12,217 nt of DNA from an uncultured Cloacibacillus sp. GTDB lineage: Bacteria; Synergistota; Synergistia; Synergistales; Synergistaceae. The notes under the pieces are model-generated. The model worked only from the letters and a program-made list of their open reading frames with translations. It searched no databases and was not told the DNA's origin. A program made the translations under genes and the position numbers. Positions 6,468-12,217 of the stretch are shown here, one piece after another. The stretch lies in assembly GCA_934511335.1 (NCBI GenBank), contig CAKSWL010000044.1:1-12217 (forward strand). The letters are read 5' to 3'. Numbering within the stretch: position 1 is the stretch's first letter; each line of letters opens with the position of its first letter.

Positions 6468-8255
6468 ATGGACCGACACTATGACGCCTCTTGGCAGAGA
6501 ACGATGTACTGCGGCGCTCCGCGCCTTGAGGACGCAGGAAAAGAGACTGTACTTAACGGATGGCTCCGGTGCCGCCGCGACCTGGGCGGGATAATCTTCA
6601 TCGAACTATGGGACAAGACCGGCGTGACACAGGTGGTCTTCAACCCCGAACTAAACGCAGAGGCACACGAGCGGGCGGGCGCCCTGCGCAGCGAGTATGT
6701 TCTTGCCGTGAGGGGCAAGCTGCGCCGGCGTCCCGAGGGCACGGAAAACCCCGATCTCGCTACGGGAGCCGTCGAGCTGCTGGTAGACGACTTCATCGTC
6801 CTTGCGCCCGCGAAGCTGATCCCCTTCGAGCTGGACAACGCGGACAGCGTCAACGAGGATTTGCGCATGAAGTACCGTTATCTCGACCTGCGCCGTGAGT
6901 CGATGCAGACGAACCTCAAGACGCGCCACGACGTTACGCGCTATACGCGCAACTATTTCGGCGACAATGGCTTCATCGAGGTGGAAACGCCGATGCTGAC
7001 GAAATCGACGCCGGAAGGGGCGCGCGACTATCTGGTGCCGAGCCGCGTCAACCCCGGCAAGTTCTACGCTCTGCCGCAGTCGCCGCAGCTCTTCAAGCAG
7101 CTGCTGATGGTCAGCGGCTGCGACCGCTATATGCAGATCGTCAAGTGCTTCCGCGACGAGGACCTCCGCGCCGACCGTCAGCCGGAATTTACCCAGATAG
7201 ACCTTGAGATGAGCTTCATCACCGAAGAGGATATCATGCGGCTCGTCGAGAACTATCTCGCGGGGCTCTTCAAAGAGATTAAAGGCGCGGAGATAAAGAC
7301 CCCCTTCCTGCGTATGACCTGGAACGAGGCGATGAACAAGTACGGCGCCGACAAGCCCGACATACGCATCCCGATGGAGATGGTGAGCCTCGAAGAGGTG
7401 TTCGCGGGCGGCGAAAACCCCTTCGCGGCGCTCGCAGCGGGCGGCGGTACGATCAAAGGACTGCGTCTGCCCGGCGGCGCGTCGCTCTCGCGCAAGGAGC
7501 TCTCGGATCTTGAGGCTCGCGCCAAGGCGCTCGGCGCGAAGGGTATGGCGAATTTCCAAATCAAGGAGGGAGAACTCAAAGGGCCGCTCGTGAAGTTCCT
7601 TGACGAGGGGCGCATCGCGAAGCTGAAAGAGCTTGCTGGGATTGAAAGCGGCGACGCGCTCTTCATTATGGCCGACGAGAGCTGGCGTAAGGCCTGCGAG
7701 ATCCTGGGGCAGATACGCCTTGAACTCGGACGCGAACGCGGCATGGTGGAAGAGGGCTTCCGCTTCCTCTGGGTGACGGAGTTCCCGCTCTTTGAGTGGG
7801 ACGACGAGACGGGCCGTTACACCGCCGTACACCACCCCTTCACCGCACCGATGAACGAAGACTTGGACTACCTGCTCACCGACCCCGGCAAGGTGCGTTC
7901 CCGCGCCTACGACGTCGTCCTAAACGGCACGGAGCTCGGCGGCGGTTCGATAAGGATACACAACCCCGAGATGCAGCAGAAAGCCTTCCAGGCGCTGAAC
8001 TTCACGCCGGAGGCGGCGAAGGAGCGTTTCGGCTTCCTGCTCGAGGGGTTGAGCTACGGCACGCCGCCGCACGGCGGACTCGCCATCGGCCTTGACCGTC
8101 TCGTAATGCTGATGACGGGCAGCAAGTCGATCCGCGACGTGATGGCCTTCCCGAAAAATCAGAAAGCCCAGTGTCCGATGACGGAGGCTCCCTCCGAGGT
8201 GGAGACGAAGCAGCTTGACGAGCTTTCGATAAAGACGATCGAGCCGCTTGTGTAA
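6468..8255 (+). CDS. aspS: Aspartate--tRNA ligase (aspartyl-tRNA synthetase), bacterial type, 595 aa
   Basis: This class II synthetase activates aspartate and charges tRNA-Asp. An N-terminal OB-fold anticodon domain (about 12-115, with GW-RRRDLGG-like sequence at 31-41) precedes the catalytic core: KYRYLDLRR at 135-143, ETPMLTKSTPEGARD at 173-187, and motif 2 (FRDEDLRADRQPEFTQ, 228-243). The GAD insertion domain of bacterial AspRS lies at about 285-420. Motif 3 (GLAIGLDRLVMLM) is at 537-549. The length is usual for the bacterial form. The start has AGAGGGA 7 nt upstream. It lies 39 bp after hisS with no promoter or terminator seen between, so one transcript is likely, and a strong terminator follows. 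Of two residues linked to tRNA discrimination, Leu39 looks discriminating while Gly91 resembles the non-discriminating type, so strict Asp specificity is not certain. Confidence 0.97.
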   Translation: MDRHYDASWQRTMYCGAPRLEDAGKETVLNGWLRCRRDLGGIIFIELWDKTGVTQVVFNPELNAEAHERAGALRSEYVLAVRGKLRRRPEGTENPDLATGAVELLVDDFIVLAPAKLIPFELDNADSVNEDLRMKYRYLDLRRESMQTNLKTRHDVTRYTRNYFGDNGFIEVETPMLTKSTPEGARDYLVPSRVNPGKFYALPQSPQLFKQLLMVSGCDRYMQIVKCFRDEDLRADRQPEFTQIDLEMSFITEEDIMRLVENYLAGLFKEIKGAEIKTPFLRMTWNEAMNKYGADKPDIRIPMEMVSLEEVFAGGENPFAALAAGGGTIKGLRLPGGASLSRKELSDLEARAKALGAKGMANFQIKEGELKGPLVKFLDEGRIAKLKELAGIESGDALFIMADESWRKACEILGQIRLELGRERGMVEEGFRFLWVTEFPLFEWDDETGRYTAVHHPFTAPMNEDLDYLLTDPGKVRSRAYDVVLNGTELGGGSIRIHNPEMQQKAFQALNFTPEAAKERFGFLLEGLSYGTPPHGGLAIGLDRLVMLMTGSKSIRDVMAFPKNQKAQCPMTEAPSEVETKQLDELSIKTIEPLV

Positions 8256-8273
8256 AACATCGGCTAAAGACAG

Positions 8274-8320
8274 AAAATAAAGGAGGTCCGCCGCGCCGCG
8301 CGGCGGACCTCCTTTATTTT
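8274..8320 (+). terminator. Very strong, possibly bidirectional, intrinsic terminator after aspS
   Basis: A perfect 22-bp stem pairs 8274-8295 with 8299-8320 around a 3-nt formal loop. The outer arms are AAAATAAA and TTTATTTT, so a T-rich tract ends the hairpin on both strands. The inner part is GC-rich (GTCCGCCGCG and its complement). It begins 18 bp after the aspS stop and separates the synthetase operon from the next gene. The arms contain AAAGGAGGT and its complement ACCTCCTTT, matching Shine-Dalgarno and anti-Shine-Dalgarno sequence. Confidence 0.93.
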
Positions 8321-8373
8321 CGCCCCGCGTCTTCCGTCAAATACGCAAAGGCGCAGGATTTTTCTATCCACAA

Positions 8374-8402
8374 ATGGCATATTTATTTTTTAATGATATA
8401 TT
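8374..8402 (+). promoter_or_regulatory. Candidate extended -10 promoter for the UPF0173 hydrolase
   Basis: ATGGCA (8374-8379, four of six consensus bases) lies 17 bp upstream of TATATT (8397-8402), which is preceded by TGA, forming a TGn extended -10. A perfect TATAAT overlaps at 8402-8407 but lacks a well-placed -35. The region is strikingly AT-rich between the terminator and the gene. The predicted leader is about 45 nt. The exact element is uncertain, but a promoter in this stretch is likely because a strong terminator precedes it. Confidence 0.5.
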
Positions 8403-8456
8403 ATAATAATTAAGTGATGCAGCTAAAAACAAATTCCGCACATGGAGGTATAAAAT

Positions 8457-9152
8457 ATGCCGAAACTTCGTTATCTTGGGCACAGCGCGTTTTACATCGA
8501 AGGCACGGGACTAAGAGGACTTATCGACCCCTTTCTTACAGGCAATCCTAAAGCCGCGGCAAAGGCGGCGGATTTTACAGACGTAAACGCGATATTCCTC
8601 ACCCATACGCACGGCGACCACCTTGGCGACACTGTTGAGATCGCCCTGCGCACGGGGGCGGCCGTCTTTACCTGCAACGAGACGGCGGCCTGGCTCGCCG
8701 CGAAGGGCGTCAAGGCCGAGGGGATGCACATCGGCGGACGGGCGCAGTTTCCTTTCGGCAAGGTTAAACTGACGCCCGCGTGGCACGGCGACCCCGTCAT
8801 TGAGAACGGAGAGACGCGCTATGGCGGCGTCGCCTGCGGCTTCGTCATCGAGGTGGACGGCAAAAAGGTCTATCACGCGGGAGACACGGGGCTGACGATG
8901 GAAATGAAGCTGCTCGAGGCGGAAAAGATCGACGTCGCCTGCCTGCCGATCGGCGGCTATTTCACGATGGACATCGCAGACGCCGCGCGCGCCGTGGACT
9001 TCATCCATCCGATAAAGGCGGTCCCGATGCACTACGACACCTTCCCGAAAATTCAGGCCGACCCCGAAGCCTTCTTGAGGGCGGCCGCAGAGGCGGATCT
9101 GCTCGGGACGGAGATCGTGATTCTGGCGCCCGGCCAGACGCTTGAGTTCTAA
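8457..9152 (+). CDS. UPF0173-family metal-dependent hydrolase (metallo-beta-lactamase fold), 231 aa
   Basis: The protein has the compact metallo-beta-lactamase fold signature. THTHGDHLGD (49-58) supplies His50, His52, Asp54 and His55 for the metal site. His110 (AWHGD), Asp143 (HAGDTG) and His192 (MHYDT) are the expected further ligands. The opening (LRYLGHSAFYIEG) and the length are typical of UPF0173 (YtkL-like) proteins, which are cytoplasmic and whose physiological substrate is not established. The start has GGAGG 8 nt upstream. It appears to have its own promoter, and a nitroreductase relic begins about 12 bp after its stop, so they may once have been co-transcribed. No signal peptide is seen. 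Confidence 0.92.
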   Translation: MPKLRYLGHSAFYIEGTGLRGLIDPFLTGNPKAAAKAADFTDVNAIFLTHTHGDHLGDTVEIALRTGAAVFTCNETAAWLAAKGVKAEGMHIGGRAQFPFGKVKLTPAWHGDPVIENGETRYGGVACGFVIEVDGKKVYHAGDTGLTMEMKLLEAEKIDVACLPIGGYFTMDIADAARAVDFIHPIKAVPMHYDTFPKIQADPEAFLRAAAEADLLGTEIVILAPGQTLEF

Positions 9153-9164
9153 GCGGCGGCGCGG

Positions 9165-9490
9165 CTGAAAGATTTTTTACGACCTAGCGCGCCGCCGTCA
9201 GAGCTGCCGCAGCTTCAAAGACAAGGCGGCGAACTGCTCGTACGCTGCGTGAACGCGCCCTCTCCCGCGCCGTCGGCCTGCAACAGCCAGCCATGGGACC
9301 TCGCCGTCGTGACGAAGAAAAAACGAGACGCGAACTAGCGGGACTCTTGCAGGAAATCGGCCTCAATGCCTGGACCGAGGGAGCCGCGGCCTTTGTCGTG
9401 ATCTCGGAAGACGCCGGAGCGATTCTCATGCCGAAAGTCACGGAGAAGAGGCGCAAAGAGGTCGGCGAAATCACCAAAATGATCATTTAG
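9165..9490 (+). pseudogene. Decayed, frameshifted nitroreductase-family gene
   Basis: Three pieces in different phases together spell the start of an FMN-dependent nitroreductase. The first is DFYDLARRRQSCRSFKDK (about 9171-9224), resembling the family's RRS-R-F start. The second is APSACNSQPWDLAVVT (9267-9314), matching the family's APSA-N-QPW-VV signature. The third runs from RRELAGLLQ through AAFVVISEDAGAILMPKVTEK (about 9326-9454). Joining them needs one T fewer in the T6 run at 9173-9178, a one-base change between about 9225 and 9235, and one A more in the A6 run at 9318-9323. No ATG or ribosome binding site is present at the expected start, where CTG replaces it at 9165. Frame 3 stops at 9488-9490 after only about 108 codons in total, against about 160-200 for the family, so the C-terminal half is missing. 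An intact 65-codon frame (9293-9490) is just the last piece and is probably not expressed. Sequencing error alone would not explain the lost start and truncation. Confidence 0.8.
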
Positions 9491-9513
9491 CGCTTGAGAT
9501 TGCCTGACTGCCG

Positions 9514-9548
9514 AAAAGCGCCCCGCGCTGACGTGCGCGGGCGCTTTT
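9514..9548 (+). terminator. Intrinsic terminator after the nitroreductase relic
   Basis: The left arm 9514-9528 (AAAAGCGCC-CC-GCGC, with one bulged C) pairs with the right arm 9535-9548 (GCGCGGGCGCTTTT) around the loop TGACGT. The hairpin is GC-rich and closes with A4/T4, so it could work in either direction. It lies 23 bp after the last stop of the decayed gene and probably ends the transcript starting upstream of the UPF0173 hydrolase. Confidence 0.8.
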
Positions 9549-9913
9549 GCCGGCTTCGTTAACTTTGTTCCGCAGCCTAAATACGCGCCGTTAAGCGTAA
9601 ATATATAATCAACAACAGGTATTTTTCATTGCCCGAAAGGAGATAGTGCCTTGCACGACCGTCAGTGAACCGATAGATTGATGAATGGAATGCATTTGGT
9701 CGCAGATTCATATTCTGCGGAGCTGTCTTCACTCTGATACTTCCTTAAAACATTAAGTAAGACGCTCCATTGACTGTTCGCCGCGGGAAGTGCCGTATTT
9801 GCAAAGCGCGCGGCTTGTTCTTTCGAGCCCGCGTGATGCGACGGCGTAGTTTTTGTGTGCTGTCTGTCATCCTGGACGATAGACGGAAATATAACATATA
9901 AGGAGTGCTGTGC
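9549..9913. other. Gene-free stretch before the ABC transporter operon, with orphan -10 and Shine-Dalgarno
   Basis: No gene is supported in these 365 bp. A perfect TATAAT (9604-9609) without a clear -35 is followed by AAAGGAGA (9636-9643). A TTG lies 7 nt further, at 9651, and opens only five codons before TGA (9666-9668). Reading on in that frame gives a further open 18-codon piece from ATG 9681 (MNGMHLVADSYSAE...) to TGA at 9735-9737. This looks like a gene start whose body has been lost, but no family can be named with confidence. About 9660-9770 is noticeably less GC-rich than its surroundings. The operon's own promoter must lie here; TTGACT at 9770-9775 is a good -35 but its -10 partner is poor. 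The transporter's Shine-Dalgarno is AAGGAG at 9900-9905. Confidence 0.45.
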
Positions 9914-10882
9914 ATGGTAAGACGTTTTTTTGCGGCAATGTTGCTGATCGCCCTGTTGGCTGGCGGCGCCTCTGCGGGAGAGAAGCTCAAGGTATGGTTC
10001 GACGCTGGCGGAAGCCCCGGCGAATCCTATGCCAAAGTTCTCCAAAACGGCGCGGCCGCAGCGGCAAAGGACTTGGGGATTGAGATCAAATTCGTCTATT
10101 CAGATTGGAACCCGGAAAAAATGATCACAAATTTTCGCCAGGGACTTTCAACCAAGCCTGACGGAATGGTAATAATCGGGGCGCCTGGAGACGAGGCCTA
10201 TGAGCCGCTGGTCGGCAAGGCGATCGATTCAGGCGTCGCCGTTATGTGCGTGGACACCCCACTTCCCAAGACCTTTGAAAAGTATCAGTCAAAAGGCTAC
10301 AGCTACATCGGTGTAGACAACTACGGACAGGGCAAAATGATGGGTGAAAGGTGCGTCAGCCATTTCAATCTTAAAAAGGGCGAAAAAGTCCTAGTGTGGG
10401 GACTTAAGAGCATCCCTGGGCGCGGCCTGCGCGCGCAGGCTCTGCTTGACGTATTTAAAAAAGCCGGGCTGAACGCCGACTATCTTGAAATATCGCCCGA
10501 AGCCAACAAAGAAGCTACGCTTGGCGCTCCAATATTGACAGGATACATTGCTTCACATAAAGACTGCAAGCTCATCGTCATCGACCACGGCGCCCTGACG
10601 GCGCAGGCGGGGAACGCGCTTCGTTCGGCGAACATCAAGCCCGGTTCGATCGGCATAGCCGGCTTCAGCCTTTCTCCGGCCACCTCTGACGCGATCAAAG
10701 CGGGATACGTCGGACTCGTCTCAGAAGGACAGCCATACATGATGGGCTATCTCGCCGTTGCGCAGATAGCGCTGCAAAAACGCGGTAGTTTCGGCGGGAT
10801 CTATGTAGATACGGCGGGCGGTTTTGTAACAAAACAAAATATTGACAAAATCGCGCCTCTTGCAAAAAAAGCCATTCGATAA
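9914..10882 (+). CDS. Sugar ABC transporter periplasmic substrate-binding protein (CUT2/RbsB-like), 322 aa
   Basis: This is the secreted receptor of a CUT2-type importer. A classic signal peptide is visible: Arg3-Arg4, a hydrophobic core at 5-18, and an AXA-type site (ASA, 19-21) leaving GEKL as mature start. The mature protein has the periplasmic-binding-protein type 1 layout: an N-lobe strand (LKVWFDAG, 25-32), IIGAPGDEAYEPLVGKAIDSGVAVMCVDTP-like sequence around 90-118, and a second lobe with IAGFSLSPATSDAIKAG about 249-265. I chose ATG 9914 because AAGGAG (9900-9905) lies 8 nt upstream; an earlier GTG at 9905 overlaps that site. The ligand cannot be assigned; ribose, xylose, fructose, allose or a related pentose/hexose or polyol are all possible. 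The ATPase gene starts 10 bp after its stop. Confidence 0.9.
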   Translation: MVRRFFAAMLLIALLAGGASAGEKLKVWFDAGGSPGESYAKVLQNGAAAAAKDLGIEIKFVYSDWNPEKMITNFRQGLSTKPDGMVIIGAPGDEAYEPLVGKAIDSGVAVMCVDTPLPKTFEKYQSKGYSYIGVDNYGQGKMMGERCVSHFNLKKGEKVLVWGLKSIPGRGLRAQALLDVFKKAGLNADYLEISPEANKEATLGAPILTGYIASHKDCKLIVIDHGALTAQAGNALRSANIKPGSIGIAGFSLSPATSDAIKAGYVGLVSEGQPYMMGYLAVAQIALQKRGSFGGIYVDTAGGFVTKQNIDKIAPLAKKAIR

Positions 10883-10892
10883 AAAACGTCGT

Positions 10893-11630
10893 ATGTCTAA
10901 TATTCTTGAGATGCGGGATATCCGCAAATCCTTTGGAAGCGTCCACGCCCTTCGGGGCGTGGATTTTTCCCTTGCGCGCGGTGAAATCGTCGCGTTGCTC
11001 GGAGACAACGGAGCTGGAAAATCTACGCTCATAAAGATCATGTCCGGTCTTTACGCGCCTACGTCCGGCAGCGTTTTCGTAAACGGGGAAGCGGTTTTAA
11101 AATTCACCGTTGCCGGGGCAAGGCGCATGGGTATCGAAACGGTTTATCAGGACCGGGCCCTGGGCTATTCTCAGCCGCTATGGCGCAACCTCTTTGCCGG
11201 AAGACATATAAAAAACCGCTGGGGGCTGATAGACGCGGCGGCGGAAATAAAGGCGGCGCGGGGCATCATCGCGGAACTCGGTCTTTCCGGCGCCGGAATA
11301 TCGCCGGAGACGCCGGCCTTGCTTCTTTCCGGCGGCGAGCGTCAAGGACTGGCTATCAGCCGGGCCATGTATTTCAGAGCCAGCGCCGTGATTCTGGACG
11401 AGCCGACTACGGCCCTTGCCGTCAGCGAGTCCGAAAAAGTGCTTGATTTTATGCGCATGGTCAAGGCGGAGGGGCGGTCCGTGGTCGTTATAACTCACAG
11501 CATAGAACACGCCTGGCGCGTCGCGGACAGGTTCGTAATCCTCTCGCATGGTAGGGTCTTTGGAAAATGGGACAAGGCGGAACTGACCGCGGACTCTCTT
11601 CTCACAAGGATGAGGGAGGCCGAAAGATGA
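10893..11630 (+). CDS. CUT2-type sugar ABC transporter ATP-binding protein, single-domain (FrcA-like), 245 aa
   Basis: The protein is a complete nucleotide-binding domain: Walker A GDNGAGKST (37-45), Q-loop Gln86 (VYQD), signature LSGGE (145-149), Walker B VILDE (166-170) and the switch His202 (VITHS). It would sit on the inner face of the membrane and power the adjoining permease. CUT2 ATPases of the RbsA kind are usually about 500 aa with two fused domains; this one has only one, as in FrcA, so a homodimer is expected. The start ATG at 10893 is chosen because MSNILEMRDIRKSF fits the family's start. The frame could extend to TTG 10842, but that lies inside the upstream gene. No good Shine-Dalgarno precedes 10893 (the gap is only 10 bp), suggesting translational coupling to the binding-protein gene. 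Its TGA overlaps the permease ATG. Confidence 0.93.
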   Translation: MSNILEMRDIRKSFGSVHALRGVDFSLARGEIVALLGDNGAGKSTLIKIMSGLYAPTSGSVFVNGEAVLKFTVAGARRMGIETVYQDRALGYSQPLWRNLFAGRHIKNRWGLIDAAAEIKAARGIIAELGLSGAGISPETPALLLSGGERQGLAISRAMYFRASAVILDEPTTALAVSESEKVLDFMRMVKAEGRSVVVITHSIEHAWRVADRFVILSHGRVFGKWDKAELTADSLLTRMREAER

Positions 11631-12217
11631 AATTTATCGCTGAAAATAAAAATCAGCTGTTGATAACGGCGGTGCTCTTCGCGCTGTGGTTCTTCTTTAC
11701 GATCCGCGCGCCTGAAGCTTTCCTCGCCCCTGGCATTTACCTTACATTTCTCTCAACCGTTCCCTTTATCACCATCGTTGCAATCGCGATGACGCTTGTT
11801 GTCGTCACCGGCGAAATGGACTTATCGTTTGCCTCGAACATGGCGATGTCGGGATTTGTATTCGCGTGGACGACGCAGGCTTCCGGTTCCGTCTTCGCGG
11901 GCGTAGCCGCTGGGCTCTGCGCCGGGACCGCCATCGGACTTTGCAACGGTCTGTTGATCACGGGCACGGGCGTGCCGGCGATCGTTGCGACGATCGGCTT
12001 TGACTTTTTCTGGCGCGGCTGCGTGATGTTGCTATCCGGCGGAGCCGCGATTCCTTTGGGGTTTCTTCTCGGCTCCAGTGAAGCGGCGCCGTTTATCGGG
12101 AGGTTTGGAGGCGTGATCCCGGCGCAGTCGCTGTGGGCTTTGGCTTTTGCCGCAATGACGGCTCTTATCTACCATCGGACGAGCTGGGGCGATTCCCTCC
12201 GTTTTATAGGTGACGAC
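11627..12217 (+). CDS. CUT2-type sugar ABC transporter permease (RbsC/FrcC-like), N-terminal 197 aa, cut by window end
   Basis: This is the membrane channel subunit. The ATG overlaps the ATPase stop in ATGA, and GGGAGG (11614-11619) lies 7 nt upstream, so start and operon membership are clear. The frame runs open to the window end, so the C-terminal part (family proteins are about 310-340 aa) is missing. Hydrophobic segments lie near 11-27, 39-61, 72-80, 87-112, 117-136 and 163-181. Family landmarks are VVVTGEMDLSFAS (58-70, the usual GGIDLS region), GTGVPAIVATIG (113-124), and HRTSWGDSLRFIGDD (183-197, the HRT-x-GR--AIG-N motif). The Gly-Gly of GGIDLS is replaced by Gly-Glu-Met (GEMDLS), a mild departure. 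Confidence 0.93.
   Translation, partial: MKFIAENKNQLLITAVLFALWFFFTIRAPEAFLAPGIYLTFLSTVPFITIVAIAMTLVVVTGEMDLSFASNMAMSGFVFAWTTQASGSVFAGVAAGLCAGTAIGLCNGLLITGTGVPAIVATIGFDFFWRGCVMLLSGGAAIPLGFLLGSSEAAPFIGRFGGVIPAQSLWALAFAAMTALIYHRTSWGDSLRFIGDD

Noticed and set aside
6651..7835. 394-codon minus-strand frame opposite aspS
   Set aside because: It is antisense to a confidently identified synthetase, with His/Arg/Leu-rich shadow composition and no supporting start signal.
9312..9340. Programmed frameshifting at the A6 run of the nitroreductase relic
   Set aside because: At least two other frameshifts, a lost start codon and a missing C-terminal half make decay the simpler explanation.
9905..9913. Upstream GTG start for the binding protein
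   Set aside because: The GTG overlaps the AAGGAG ribosome site itself; ATG 9914 has correct spacing and begins a textbook signal peptide.
9662..10045. Minus-strand frame of 127 codons before the transporter operon
   Set aside because: Its N-terminal third is antisense to the signal peptide and start of the binding protein; no ribosome site or family is recognised. The C-terminal part over the low-GC stretch looks protein-like but cannot be supported.
1..12217. CRISPR arrays, tRNAs, rRNAs, insertion sequences or integrase genes
   Set aside because: No repeat-spacer pattern, tRNA-like cloverleaf, rRNA segment or transposase/integrase motif was recognised on either strand.

Overview
The window is a GC-rich bacterial chromosomal segment (roughly 60% GC by eye). 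It carries anaerobe-type 2-hydroxyacyl-CoA dehydratase/activase chemistry, a hisS-aspS pair and a CUT2 sugar ABC transporter. This mix resembles Synergistota (Cloacibacillus-like) or a GC-rich clostridial relative. That placement is inference; no rRNA or other phylogenetic marker was compared.

Left part (1-4838), minus strand. A very large gene (106-4320, 1404 aa) encodes a fusion of two BadF/BcrA-type ATPase (activase) modules and two HgdB/DUF2229-like dehydratase modules. Upstream of it on the same strand lies a small gene with an excellent ribosome binding site, encoding a predicted 124-aa lipoprotein of unknown function (4464-4838). The large gene ends at a repeat/hairpin cluster (26-107) that probably terminates it.

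Middle (4839-9512), plus strand. A 339-bp divergent intergenic region carries a good sigma70-type promoter for hisS (5178-6428), followed 39 bp later by aspS (6468-8255). The pair ends at a striking 22-bp perfect-stem terminator (8274-8320). A separate unit then encodes a UPF0173 metal-dependent hydrolase (8457-9152). Just after it is a decayed, multiply frameshifted nitroreductase-family gene (about 9165-9490), followed by a terminator (9514-9548).

Right part (9549-12217), plus strand. About 365 bp without a supported gene, holding an orphan -10/Shine-Dalgarno arrangement, precedes a CUT2 (ribose/fructose-type) ABC transporter operon. It consists of a periplasmic substrate-binding protein (9914-10882), a half-size single-domain ATPase (10893-11630) and a permease (11627 onward) cut by the window edge. 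The ATPase and permease genes overlap by ATGA, so the three proteins should form one importer; the sugar cannot be told from sequence.

I see no CRISPR array, tRNA, rRNA or intact mobile element. The most unusual items are the four-module activase/dehydratase protein with its neighbouring lipoprotein gene, the nitroreductase relic with frameshifts at homopolymers, and the terminator whose arms carry Shine-Dalgarno/anti-Shine-Dalgarno-like sequence.
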